A stretch of 32,442 nt of DNA from NCBI GenBank assembly GCA_029747585.1, contig JAPEVF010000516.1, positions 1 to 32,442 on the forward strand, given 5' to 3'. The stretch comes from Pleurotus djamor (taxonomy: Eukaryota > Basidiomycota > Agaricomycetes > Agaricales > Pleurotaceae). Positions 1-11,008 of the stretch are shown in pieces; position 1 is the first letter of the stretch; every line of letters starts with the position of its first letter. The position numbers and the translations under genes are program-made. Under the pieces are notes generated by a model. That model searched no databases, had not been told where the DNA came from, and saw nothing but the letters and a program-made list of their open reading frames with translations.

Positions 1-696
1 TACTAGTGGGTAATGGGTGGTGCAATGTGGGGTACCTGTATCGTATGGAGGGGGAGGTTCGGGCGCCGACAGCGCCAAGGGTGGTCGTAGCATAGATAGG
101 TGGTCTCTCAGAGAGGCAGAAACGATATTTTTAGATCGGATCGATTAATTTTTGAGCCACATGGGATCAAGGAGAGTCATATATGCATCTAAAATTCGCG
201 AGACAAAAGGAAAAAACCCTGGGAACACAGATTTGCGGGGTCGGAGCCATGCGATTTGGACAAGTTGTGTCCAAACGACGGTGCAAAAATCGCCCAGATG
301 TGTCACAAAAAAAACATTTGTGACGAGAGGGCGATTTTGAAGACACCCTGTCTTAAAAAAANTTCAGATAATAGCAACCATGGAATTATTGTAGACATTA
401 TTGCAGCAGTACATATTTAACAAAGTATTTCTGTCCTGTAATAAGCCGATGAGACAAGTCATTCATCACATCGACAGAAAGGTGTATAGTAGCGTAAGAC
501 GACGACGGTGACACGTGGGGTGATGGTGCGGAACAAGACGGAGGAGCAGCGGTGTGTGGGGTAGTATGAGGAGGAGGAACAGTAGGTATGTGAGTCCGTG
601 CATGGGAAAGGAGAGGGGGAAGAGACCAGGTATAACGAAACGAGAGGACGCTGTCGCCGCACCCACAGTTACATGTGGTAACGAACGACCTATTCA
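1..696. other. Gene-free left end with stem-loops
   Basis: No reading frame here looks like a protein gene; the open frames are short, lack recognisable motifs and overlap on both strands. The stretch contains a cluster of inverted repeats at 258-354, listed separately, and a single N at 362 next to a run of A. The part nearest 696 is the 3' flank of the minus-strand gene that ends at 697. Confidence 0.5.
258..354. repeat. Cluster of perfect inverted repeats (nested stem-loop)
   Basis: AAAATCGCCC at 286-295 is complementary to GGGCGATTTT at 329-338. Inside it, GTCACAAA at 302-309 pairs with TTTGTGAC at 317-324. Flanking small hairpins are GGACA/TGTCC at about 258-272 and AAGACA-CCC-TGTCTT at 340-354. 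The arms are perfect, so a folded RNA or cruciform is plausible. It could be the end of a small non-autonomous transposable element; no terminal repeat partner or target duplication was found. Confidence 0.6.
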
Positions 697-3349
697 TCAA
701 TCAGCTTTCCCTGCCCTTCGACGGAACTCGTTCACAAAGAAGACGTACCTGCGTCGTAACCTCCAACCAACCGTCCGTCCTTCCTCTCCCCCTGCTCCCA
801 ACGACTCGAACGGAACGGGAAGAGGCCTGAGTACATCCGCGAGTTTGTCGACGCGACGTGAAACGTCATACACTGTCGAAGCGAAATTTGTCTTTGGCTT
901 CCCTCTCTTTGACGATGAAGACGATCGGGATGTTGATGCGGAATCGTGGATGTTGAGGAGGGGGGCGATGATGGTGAATGACCCCGTGAAAGCGAACTGT
1001 GTAGCGTGGCGTAGGTGGGGAGGAAGAGAGGAAAGAGAGGAAGGAGAGGGAAGAGCCGTGGAGAGACGTGGGTCCTTGCTTGACGTCGATGCTCGAAGCG
1101 GTTTCTTTGACGGCAAAGAATGATCAGTCTGCCGTAGGTGTCGTTGCTGTTGCTGCTGCTGTCGCTGTTGTCGACGAAGTATCGGTAACGAAGGGTCCGT
1201 TGCGCACCGCATCCGATTCCTCATCGAGATGGATGGTAGATTGGGAGGGAGGATATCGTCATCGCGTGTAGGTCGTATAGCGGGAGTTGCTGGTACAATC
1301 ATGCGGCTGGAAGGTGGCAAATTCGTGCTCGGTGGGTGCGGTTCAAATCTAGACTGAGATATACGCGGGGGTGGGTGATGGTGGTGGTTGGGACGACGAA
1401 GGGAAGGGGGAGGCGTCGGTATACCGGTGGTCGTCTTCGTGTGTTCGATGGATTTGATACCATTAGCACGGGCGGCGTTTCGCGGAACCAAGGTGGACGG
1501 TTGGTCGTAGACTTCTTGCTGTCGCTCGACCTTGGCCGCGAGCACACCCATCTCGACCTTAACCGTTCCCTTCCCACTTTCCTTCCCCCTGCCCNTTTTC
1601 CCTCGCTTCCTCATTCATCGCCTCCAAACGAGCACACCTCCACCTGCACCACTGAACCCACACCTCCCTCGTCTCCAAATACTCCTTCAACCTCCGACGC
1701 AACTGCTCAACCAACGCCTCAGCGGTGATATACTCCTTCACCCCTTCTCGAGCTTCAAAATGGCGAGGACCGTTCCTTGACAACGAACGTCGTCGTAGCC
1801 GAGGGGATGGAGGAGGAGATGATGGAGTAGATGATGGAGATGGCGACGGTGGGGCTGGAGGTGGTGGAGAGGAAGAGGAAGAGGAATGAGATAGCGGAGA
1901 GGAGGCGGAAGGAGGTAATGACGGTGATCGTGGTCGTCGTCTTTCATCCGTAATGGCATCTTCCATTCTCCCTGATAACGGCGGTGACAACAAGCAAGAC
2001 ACCCACTTCCCACTCTGAAACTCCCAAACCTCATCCTCCTCCGCAAACCGCACCACCTTACTCCCATCCACCCTCTTCGTCTTCCTCAGCATTTCGGAAA
2101 AACCGTCATGTATGCGTACACAAGGGGTATCCCATGGTGTCTTCGTTGTCTGCTCGACCGCGGGATCGGCGGTGGTGGATGGGACATGGGAAGGAGGAGT
2201 GGGGATGGCAGGTGGAGACACCAGTGATGACGGTGACGACGATGACGTCGAGCTAGGTTTGGACAGAGAGGACGCGAGCGGTTTGGATGTGGAGGGAGGT
2301 AGACGATCGGACGCGTTGAACGGCGGGCAACGTGTAGTAGATAGTCGCGAGGGTGGAGTGACAGAGGGAAGAGCTGGTGGTGGTGGCGGTGGCACCAGCG
2401 GTACTGTCGGTAACGAAGATGACGAGGTAGAAGTGGGGGGAGTAGCTAGCGTCTTCTCCTTCATCCGCGACGGGACCTTGATGCGTATCTTGATCGGTGG
2501 TCGAGCTCCCCCTTGACGGTTTTCATCATCCCCCAGCACAACCCTTCCTCCCTTTCCTCTCCTCACCCCTGCAACCGCTCCATCATCGTCCACGACATCC
2601 ATCACCCTCTCCATCCGACCACCATCCCTCCCTCCAGGCACCAGACCCTGGGGACGCGTCGCACGCTGAGACGCACGCCCAGCAAGCCTCTTCGACACCA
2701 TCCCCAACCACGAGCCCAGCCCCAATCCAAGCACCTGCTGCTTCCCCACCACCCCATCCCCATCCCCATCGTTCGTCGGAACATCCAAACGACGCCGTTT
2801 CTTCGGCGGTCGTCCCCTCGTTGGCAAAATCGGTTTCGTCACATCCACGCGTGGACGTGGACGCGTCGGACATGTAAGAAGAGATGGTAACGAAGCTAGC
2901 GGAATTTCCGGACTCGAAGGGGGAGACTCTGGTGGCGTAGACAAAGGGGACATCGACCCACGTAGCATCTAGAACCAACGCGTTAACACGACTACGAAAG
3001 GAAGAAAAAGAGGGGGGAAACACACCTCGTCGACGGTAGGCAACCCATTCTCCTCCTCAGGATACACCAACTCCAACTCCCCATCCCCATCCGCGTCCGC
3101 ATCCATATCCACGTCCATGACCATGTCGCTATCCCAATCCATGCTGAGATCGAGGGTAGGCAGGGTAGGCAAAGCCGTAGGCGCGTCCTCGGGGTACTTT
3201 AGCTCCAACTCATCCAAGTCAACATCCTCTTCTCCTTCAACATCTTCATCACCGACATCAAGCCCATAAAACGCGTCGAAAGTCGGTAGGGTAGAGGAAG
3301 GATGAGGAGGAGGTGGTGGCGCGTTCATCACGGTGACAGCAAAATCCAT
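697..3349 (-). CDS. Unknown low-complexity acidic/proline-serine-rich protein, frame interrupted at an N
   Basis: Not recognised; no known domain is visible. Exon 1 is 3026-3349 (108 codons). It is rich in Asp/Glu and twice carries a short motif of the type EL(K/V)YPE(D/E). A clean GT-AG intron (2969-3025, 57 bp) leads in phase 0 into exon 2 at 2968. Exon 2 has long Pro/Ser tracts, one compact segment around 1990-2115 that looks folded (it includes SKVVRFAEEDEVWEF), and a charged helical, possibly coiled-coil, segment around 1600-1740. At 1595 an N replaces a base and the frame shifts. Omitting that position makes the frame continue, through a polyQ tract near 1150, to the stop at 697, giving about 864 residues. 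Composition suggests an intrinsically disordered nuclear or regulatory protein, which is inference. The first exon, the intron and the joining of both halves fit one gene, but the 3' half could be a separate exon. Confidence 0.6.
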
Positions 3350-4046
3350 ATCTTGGTCTATACCGCGTAGTAATCACTCGCGGAATCCACGATCCACGTG
3401 CGACGCGTCGAAGAGCAGTCGGTTCCAGAAGACCAAAGAATGATACACGCGACACGAGATGCTATGACCAGGTGGGAGGAGAGGAGGGGCATTCGAGCAA
3501 GACTAAGGAAGGGGAGAAAAAAAGAGCAAAAAAAAGGAAATTTGTAATTTGTCGTTATGGAATTTTTTTAGCCTCTCGGCGCTAACGGCTAAAGATCGAG
3601 TGCGGGGAAAGCCTAATTTCGTATACACAGATCATCATGCAGTCTTGGCGTCGTGTTTGTCGGTGTCGACGTTAAGGGAGAACGAAGAGGATGTCGTGGT
3701 AGTGGTGGTGGTGTTGAAAGCTGTGCGCGGTCGTACTTTGCACAAAAATAGAACAAGGGCATCATTACATCACAAGTTGGGCGCCGTAGCCATCGGCGAC
3801 GACAACGACGAAGGGCAAGAAAGGGTGGATGGTAAAGCGGTTGCACTTGGGAAAGTTATACATGCACAATTTCATCTATCTACCAGTAACACATCTCCTC
3901 CCTCCTTCTCTCATCCAACTCCTCTCCTCTCCTCCTCGAAACCAAGACGTCCACAAAAGGACAAGCAAAATCGTACACGATGAGTACATGATGACGGGGC
4001 AATGTTGACGACGGGACGTGACACGGAAACGGTGTGGTATGTGGGG
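3350..4046. other. Intergenic between the unknown gene and SUMO
   Basis: This interval holds the 5' flank of the minus-strand unknown gene (start codon at 3349) and the 3' flank of SUMO (stop at 4047). The overlapping short frames on both strands have no recognisable motif. Purine-rich runs of A and G near 3,500-3,545 are simple sequence. No gene is seen. Confidence 0.5.
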
Positions 4047-4901
4047 CTAACAGTAACAGCGTCGCCCACACGATCCGCCGACCTCTGCGAAAAAAAANCC
4101 ACCGCAAGTCAGAAAAGGGGTCCGCATACAAGCATACACCACACTCCGAGTAGGTAGGCAGCGGGTAGAGGGTAGAGGGTAGAGGGTAGAGGGTAGGGGG
4201 GGGTAGGGAAGGAAGGACTAGACAGAGAGAGAAGGGTACGCACGTTGAATCATCGCATCAATCGTATCTATCAACACCGCACCACCACAAACCGACGATC
4301 AGCCAAAAAGGAACAAAGAACACAAAAAAAGCGCGCACGGACCATTTTCCTCCATATCCAACGAATCCGGTGTATCCTCATCGCCTATCCGCTGCCCATC
4401 ATACAGGAACCTACATCCCATCACACCATAGTCAGCTGCGAATCCAATATATCGCAATGAAACCTCGAAAGGGGGCGGAGAAACCGAAAATGCGACCACC
4501 AAAAATTTGGGCGCCCAAGAACAAAACAAAGATGGCGAAGGGGGGGGGGGGAAGAGATGGCGATGAACGAGAAAGCACACACGAAGAACAAAGAACGCAC
4601 CGAATACTCCCCATATCCTTCCCCACCTTATTCGCATACGCCCCCTGCAGCTTCGTCAACTTCGTACTCCTCTTAATCTTGAAGAAAACTTCCTCTCCGC
4701 CCGATGAGACGACCTACCGCCACAAAAACAGACACGATCAACATCCATTCCACCACCACCTCCTTCACCACCATAACAATCAAAAAAGCTAACGAAAGGA
4801 ATACACACCTTGATGTTAATCGTCGAACTAGGCTGAGGCTCCGTATCAGGTTTCACATCCTCCTGGGGAGGTGCATGTTCTTGTCCATCATGATCAGCCA
4901 T
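4047..4901 (-). CDS. SMT3: SUMO (Smt3-type ubiquitin-like modifier) precursor
   Basis: SUMO is conjugated to lysines of target proteins by E1/E2/E3 enzymes after a protease exposes its C-terminal diglycine, and it acts mainly in the nucleus. Five exons are seen: 4809-4901, 4601-4713, 4343-4410, 4244-4267 and 4047-4084; all junctions are GT-AG and the total is 336 nt (111 residues). The start is MADHDGQEHAP, a typical acidic flexible tail, followed by the ubiquitin-like fold: INIKV, EVFFKIKRSTKL, KVGKDMGSIRFLYDGQRI, TPDSLDMEENDTIDAMI and QQVGG. The diglycine is split from its upstream residues by intron 4 and followed by an eight-residue propeptide, SCGRRCYC. Intron 4 (4085-4243) carries a G-rich heptad repeat on the template strand and an N at 4098 beside its 3' splice site. 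The length and every signature segment fit the fungal Smt3 family, so identity is near certain; exact splice sites are by eye. Confidence 0.95.
4163..4207 (+). repeat. GGGTAGA heptad tandem repeat (potential G-quadruplex) in SUMO intron 4
   Basis: Four full GGGTAGA units run from 4163 to 4190, followed by a partial unit and a run of nine Gs ending in TAGGG. The plus strand, which is the template strand of SUMO, carries more than four G3 runs with four-base loops, a pattern able to form a G-quadruplex. The SUMO transcript would carry the C-rich complement. It resembles telomeric TTAGGG only in having G triplets and is not a telomere. Confidence 0.85.
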
Positions 4902-7900
4902 TCCTCCAACGGTGTATTGACGAGAATAAAGTAGAGTTGTCGCTTGTCGTGCGAGGGGCTGGCGTAGCGGGATGTGGATGAGGGGGAGACGACGACGATG
5001 GATGATGGGCGTTTGGGAAAGAAAAGAAAGGCAAAAGAAGCCGCGGGTCCGTGCACATGTGGCTCCGCTGATCAGGGACTCAGGGGAACCTCCTTTTACC
5101 CATCCTCAATGTACTCTAAGCTTACTCGCGATCGTCACCGCTCACGCAGCCTGTCTCACAGGGGCCCGCTGAAAAGCTATTTAAAAGCTACGTTTATCAG
5201 AGTAAGTGGATTCCGAGATAAGCTACACAGAGCGTGACACGAATCCACTGGTCCAGCACGAAAAATAAATCCATAGAGTACACTGAGCCTTCCAATGGCT
5301 GGAGAATTGCGCCACGAGAATGAATGAAGCCCAACTCTTCCGTTTCGTTTACAATGAACAATGAACAAACGACTTGATGGCGGGGATGTCTTGCTCTCGT
5401 ACCAGCGTGAAGACGGATACGAACAATTAACGATCCCCTTCGTTACAAGAAGGATAAGAAACATCTCAGCAGGCGGTGTTCCTATCTTTCATTGGGATGC
5501 ATAGTACTCTACAACTCGGAGGGGTAGAATACGCATTCGTTGTTGTTTCACCACGCAAGCTAACGGCAGACGTTTTTAACGCCCAACGTCGACGATGATG
5601 GAACAGTGGGAGTCAACGATCCTCCCTCCTCTAAGTATCCCCCGATTCAGCGACTTGAAGACGCGGAATGGTTGCTTGAGAGGGAAGGAGTGAGTTGCCG
5701 TCAAATTCGATTTTTGGAACCGTCGGTTTCGAGCGGCCGTCTATCCAGGCGAAGACGATCAATGTACTCTATTCTATGTCACTATGTCACTGTGGACGAA
5801 GGAATGAAACGAGCTCACGACGTTACGAACGTACCCTCCTCTATCATACGTAAAGTCCAACTCAAACACGCATTGCGAAAGTCAAACGGTTGGAGCTTCA
5901 AATAATATACAAACGAGTCTGTCGGAGGAACGATTCTTCTTTGTCGTTCGTCAACGAAGTGAAGGACGCGTGTAGGAAATGGGAATTATGATGCTATCCC
6001 GAGTCGACTTCTCTGAGTTTCTTGTCTTTGTCATGCTCCGACGGTGGTGTATTGACGTACTTCGCAGCCAACCACGGTAGGTAAGACATCCATTGAGCTT
6101 TGACTGAAGGTGGCCGAGGACGCAGGATGGTTGAACAGTTCAGGTCAACAAGAGAGTAACGCCAAAGTCAACTGTACACGGACCCTTGGTACAATCCCGC
6201 CGACATCTTCCAACAAAGAATTAACCCCCGAGCGGCGAGGGCTGAGATACCCTCCACTTCCATCTGTCTACGAAATCCACGCCTTGTTCATGAGTGCTCA
6301 CAAGCTTACCCTTAGTTCCATATACTCTCAAACTTATTGAGCTGCGAGCGTCACTCCACGCGATTCTATACGACGGCTTGAAGGGCTGGAAAATTCGTCA
6401 TGGCTATGCTCTACGTTCTCAGGTACGCACCAAGCTAGTAGCTTCACAAAGCACCCATTAGTCGGCCTGCCGGCTGGAACAAAACAAGTACATGCTTCTA
6501 ACGAGCGGATACGTCTTTCTTCGACGGAATGTGCAATTGCAACAAGCCCGTCTGCAATGGAAGAGCTACTTGTCGGAGAATGTAAACCGAGCTATGATCG
6601 AACTACTCACCGCCAGCCCTAGTAAAGCAATCTTTGTGATTTGTGAAGTCAGTTATACGGATGTAGGTGGAGAACGACATGAGATACGGACGTCGTAGAA
6701 GGAGACCTAAACGCCTCATCTAAAGACAGTCGGATATCCCACACTGTCTATCTCACCGCTTCAATTCAAAGGCATGGTGAATAGGAACATTCACTTGAAG
6801 TACCTTGCGAAGGTGCGAGAACGGCCGTGAGCATGAGCTTTGTACCCATTCGCCATTCGTATCAGTGACTTTGAGCAAAGTCTTCACATTCGAGTACGGG
6901 TGAGAGGGGCTCCCCATGGTACAGCCAGGTAGTCGATGTCGCAGGAGCGTTGTCATGTGAAGGCAGCTCTGACCACATTGATTTGAATGTGATGAGTCGC
7001 GTGCTGGCATGCGAGTGAACACACACCTTCGAAAATTGGACCCGAAGGCAAGGCGCAGACTATGGATAGCTTGTAATTACAGTGATAGGACAAGAGTATA
7101 CACGGGTAGAAAGAGGAGAAGACTGACGAGCAGCTAACACAGTGGATATGACCGAAAGAGCATCTTCATTACCAAGGCACAAAAGGCACAGAAATTGATC
7201 GTGTATTAACGACATGGGTGGGCTCAGCGGTGACGGGAAAGTGTCTTCATCGTGGTTCACTCACGGGCCAGTGCCAATCCACGGTTCATGAGGAGCGTTA
7301 CAAAGAGACGGAGAGCGCGTCGTATGTAGTCTCTGATGGTTCTTCATTGGTCCTTCGTATTTCGCAGGATGACGAGTAAAGCGTAGCGCACGGGGCCGCA
7401 CGCAGGCGAGGGGCTGTTTATGTTGAGTAAAAGCACAGCATCATTAACGACGACGTACACGTCGATTCCACAGTTCTTGTCCTCCGATGCAACGCCGTGG
7501 ATATCCCCTTCGATTCTGTGGAGTTGAGTGCCAACTTCAACTGGTCGTCCGCGGTGAAGACGAGGGACTCTGCTTGCGATCCAAGGTTGCTGTGTCCCAG
7601 GTTCGGTGGCAGGGATCAAGAGACGATCACGACCACGCGCCAACGAAAATGTGACGAGGGAACCCATTCCAAAGGATCGACAACGGTGATATACTCTAGA
7701 GCTTGATGAATTCTGGGGTGTTCGCTGAACTGAGCCATAATCAGTAGCCTCTTCAAAACGGGGAGGATATCGTACTTACCTTCGCGCCACGATGTAGCTA
7801 CTCTACTGTGGGTAGAGTCCAATATGTAGAAGTCCGATCGAAGAATTGATCATCCCGATGACTCTTTCGGTGGTACGATGGGAAAGGGCACANAAGCCCG

Positions 7901-8516
7901 ACTCTAGGACTTGACTCTTGAGGATAGAGCAGAGCACAAGTAGAGGGCGCTGTTACGCGCCGCATAAACCAGTAATGATCAGGCCTTCTGTGCGAAGTTA
8001 CATGGGCAGATATCACAACAGCGGATTGCTCTCGAGGTTCTTCGATGAGCAAGTCGTCGCTGTTCATACCAATGGCCACGGTAGCGTTGGCAGCGTGCAA
8101 TCCTTGACAGTCTCTCTCCAGATGAGTTTCACAAAACGAAAAACGAAAACGATACGCACACCTGGCGACATGAAACCAACCCTCGTGCGAGGTCTTCGTA
8201 TACTCTATCCCAACCATACCAACCAATTGAAGCCCGACAGCACGTCGAATTCAAGAACGTTCGGTCAGTAGCTGCATCATTCTCGTATGGAGAGGTTACT
8301 TCGCCGTCAAGGTTAAGATTCAAGTAACCCACCCAATATGCTCGGCGGGCTTCGACTTCGACCAAAAGCAAATCAAAAGTCAAGGACACTTCAATCTTCA
8401 TATAACACACATACACATACGCCGATACAGATGAACATAAGGAAGGAGCATAGTACGACATGAGCATCAGGTTCAGAGAGGGATTTTGGTGGAGAGTGGT
8501 ACGGCAAATAGAGTAC
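4902..8516. other. Long gene-poor interval between SUMO and RPS22
   Basis: No convincing protein or RNA gene was found in about 3.6 kb. Short frames occur on both strands. The only protein-like fragment is a minus-strand frame at about 7,616-7,822 with a plausible internal intron, but it hits stops on both sides and matches nothing recognised. A single N lies at 7893. The word TACTCTA or its complement occurs eight times here, counting 8509-8515 beside the RPS22 stop (also 5112, 5274, 5505, 5765, 7692, 7799 and 8201). Decayed mobile or gene remnants are possible. Confidence 0.4.
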
Positions 8517-9495
8517 CTAATAGACGTAACCCAAAAGCTTTCCACCAACGTTCTTACGACGAGCCTCCTCGTGGTCCATAATGCCCGAGGACGTAGTCTA
8601 CAACGCAAACAGCCAATCAGCACCAGAAAACACGATCGAAGGGGGAAGGGGGACTTACGAGGATGATATACCCGAACGAACGAGCAGGCAACAACAAGTT
8701 GACCCACGACTCGATCTGGTTGGCTTGGACGTTGTAGCGGGGGGAGATGACGCCCGTTTTGTTGAGGCGGCCGTTAAGCTGCACGACGATCTTGCCGGAA
8801 CGGTGGTCGTCGATGATTTCGAATTCGCCGATGTAGCCTATTCATCCAAAGAAAGGTGCGTCAGTAATCACGTTCAACAATCAGGAAAATATAAGGTGAG
8901 GGAGGGGGGTAGAAAAATGGAAANGTGGAGGGGAGAATAGGAATGTCGTCGCTACAGTGAACACCCCAACCAAAACCGCTAACCCTCCAAAAAGGAGAGG
9001 TAACGGGAAGGGATGTTGTATCGGTATCGAGCGACATGGCGCTATATCGGAGCCTTAAAACGAGCGACGAGTAGAAGCGTAAATCGTCGACCGTAGTTAT
9101 AACTCCGTGTACATCCATGCAGATGTCGAAGTTCATAGTACGCAATTGGTAGGGGGGATTGGGCATAGGAAAAGTGCGATGGGGTAGATGGGGACGAGGA
9201 CGAGAAGGAGGACGAGGACGAGGAGAGGACTCACCATGGCGTTGCATAACGCTCAAAAACTTGACGACGACCTTGGATGAAGGCCTCACAAGAACCTGAC
9301 GCTTTCCACGGCGCTCAGCGTTCACCATGTTGTTCTACACCACCAACAACCACATTAAAATCCATCCCTTATCGCGCAGGTCGAAAAGGACATACCAAGC
9401 AGTCATTCTACACAAGAAATCCAATCAGCAACCGCCCAAACGAAGTCAAGGAAGTGGGGAAGGAGGGGACGTACGAGGACAGATACGCGGACCAT
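8517..9495 (-). CDS. RPS22: 40S ribosomal protein S22 (uS8, S15a family)
   Basis: Component of the cytosolic small ribosomal subunit that binds 18S rRNA. Five exons: 9475-9495, 9396-9407, 9235-9334, 8659-8837 and 8517-8597, totalling 393 nt (130 residues), exactly the family length. The start reads MVRVSVL; a 12-nt exon encodes NDCL; then [20 protein letters not shown] and [20 protein letters not shown] follow. The C-terminus [14 protein letters not shown] and GKLLGYVY is diagnostic. Introns are 67, 61, 397 and 61 bp, all GT-AG. The third is long and contains an N at 8924. Without the microexon the N-terminus would lack the four residues expected at this position (ADAL in yeast). The gene is divergent from RPS17, 459 bp away. 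Confidence 0.96.
9396..9407 (-). other. RPS22: 12-nt microexon of RPS22
   Basis: The bases AATGACTGCTTG (read on the minus strand) are flanked by TAG upstream and GTATG downstream. They encode Asn-Asp-Cys-Leu in phase 0, matching the conserved position after the first seven codons of uS8. The flanking introns are 67 bp (9408-9474) and 61 bp (9335-9395). Recognition of so short an exon normally depends on strong flanking splice sites, which both appear to have. Confidence 0.85.
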
Positions 9496-9954
9496 TTTTC
9501 GTTTACGAGTTTTTGAGGAGGGTCGAAGACTTTACTACGTGCACAGAATCAGCATCGAATGGAACCCAATCTNGAGTGTCGCACTGGTCACAGCGCGATT
9601 CAGATGGGCGAGCGAGCACCACGAGTTCCACCATCACCATGCTGGAGAGCCATGGGTAAGGAGAACGGGTATGTAGGGATACCAACCTTACAGGCAGACG
9701 GAGAGGTGACTTCGGTACGACGACGAGGAGGAGACCAGAAAAACTTGAAGTCTGCCTCTGTTGACGAGGGGATCAGTGTGGCGTCGAAAAAGTCCAAATT
9801 TGGAAGGTCAAAACTATACAGCTTGTCTCCGCCACATCGGCGAACTCCGAACTCTCTTGCGGGGCAGAAGGTGCTTACTCATCATACCCAACGCCCTCAA
9901 CGCCCTTCCACCCAAATCCGCCCTACCGACCAACTTTCGTAAAATCGCCGCAAG
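9496..9954. promoter_or_regulatory. Shared divergent promoter interval of RPS22 and RPS17
   Basis: The start codons of RPS22 (minus) and RPS17 (plus) face away from each other across 459 bp, with no convincing gene between them. Both products belong to the 40S subunit and are needed in equal amounts, so a bidirectional promoter is a natural inference. A pyrimidine- and C-rich stretch lies just upstream of RPS17 (about 9,885-9,945). No TATA box or named factor site can be assigned by eye. One N is at 9573. Confidence 0.55.
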
Positions 9955-10675
9955 ATGGTACGTCGATCGCCCACTCGCTGCTCACCGTGATGAGGAGAAA
10001 CGAGGAGAGAATGCTAATGGTTCTTCGTTGCTTTTTATAGGGCCGAGTTCGCACCAAGACAACGAAGAGGGCTTCCCGTGTGTTGATTGAGAAGTAGTGA
10101 GTACCCCTCCTCATCGTACCCTTCCTGGCCGATTTCGCTGATATTCGACTGTGATGAAATAGCTACCCCCGCCTTACCCTCGATTTCCACACCAACAAGC
10201 GCATCATCGATGAAGTTGTTCGTATCTCTTCCTCCCCCCTCTCCCATTCTTCCTCGTCGATCCTGGCATACTGATCCCCTGTTATCTAGGCCGTCGTCCC
10301 CTCTAAGCGCCTCCGTAACAAAATCGCCGGCTTCACGACCCATCTCATGAAGCGTATCCAAAAAGGCCCTGTCCGCGGCATCTCCTTCAAGCTCCAAGAG
10401 GAGGAGCGTGAACGCAAGGACAACTACGTCCCCGAAGTGTCGGCGCTGGACGTCAGCGCGAGTGTCGGAGGTTTGGAGGTGGACAGTGATACCAAGGTGC
10501 GTCTCCCATGGTTACTTTGCGCGTATGTGTATTGACGTATATGGTGATGTAGGACCTCCTCGTCGCGCTCAACTTCGCCGACATCCCCGTCACCATCGTC
10601 AACCCTGTCCTCGCATCACAGGACCGCCCACGGCGCGAGAGGCGTAACGTCCCCGGTGCCGCCCCCCGTACTTAG
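9955..10675 (+). CDS. RPS17: 40S ribosomal protein S17 (eS17)
   Basis: Cytosolic small-subunit ribosomal protein. Exons are 9955-9957 (the ATG alone), 10041-10096, 10163-10217, 10290-10496 and 10553-10675, giving 147 residues. Introns of 83, 66, 72 and 56 bp are all GT-AG and the phases join. The sequence runs [22 protein letters not shown], then [51 protein letters not shown] and [15 protein letters not shown], diagnostic of eS17. The C-terminal part ends [14 protein letters not shown]. The intron directly after the ATG is also known in budding-yeast RPS17 genes. A truncated, broken copy lies at about 22300-22711. The gene ends 333 bp from the stop of the convergent DUF2235-WD40 gene. Confidence 0.95.
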
Positions 10676-11008
10676 TTGCACCGTGCTCGTACGACTTCAT
10701 CCATCATGTTTGTATGCGGCGCTATAGGTCCCCCATGTACATCCTAGTTTCTCCACAACTCATAGTCAGTGCATGTAAACTGTGAATAACCTTCGAGCTC
10801 AACAATTATGACTTCAAGCCTCAATGCGTGAACAGAAGTTTTTCCCGCCTCCTTCCACAGCAAGGCGCTGAGCACTGAGGAGTTCCATGACCCATGTCAT
10901 CGCTTTCGTCGTATTCACTGTCAATCACAGTCGGACCTAAGGCTGAAACTGAACCTCTACCCAAGTGAAAACGGGCTGATGCGTGTAGTATAGAGTATAC
11001 AGTACAAA
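10676..11008. repeat. Convergent intergenic spacer, copy A of a duplicated segment
   Basis: This 333-bp spacer between the RPS17 stop and the DUF2235-WD40 stop is repeated at 22712-23041. The two share long identical runs, for example around 10,728-10,780 and 22,759-22,811, with small indels. It holds the 3' ends of two convergent transcripts and no gene. TAGAGTA occurs at 10991. Confidence 0.8.

Noticed and set aside
554..1123. Plus-strand frame of 189 codons
   Set aside because: It overlaps the minus-strand gene whose two halves join across the N at 1595 and which carries a plausible intron and polyQ tract. The plus frame has no recognisable motif and no splice support.
4163..4207. Telomere-like repeat
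   Set aside because: The unit is GGGTAGA, not TTAGGG, and it lies in an intron of SUMO between intact exons.
7616..7822. Minus-strand protein-like fragment (contains HQALEYITVVDPLEW)
   Set aside because: There is a possible intron at its 5' part, but no start, no continuation after the stop and no family match. I could not support it as a gene.
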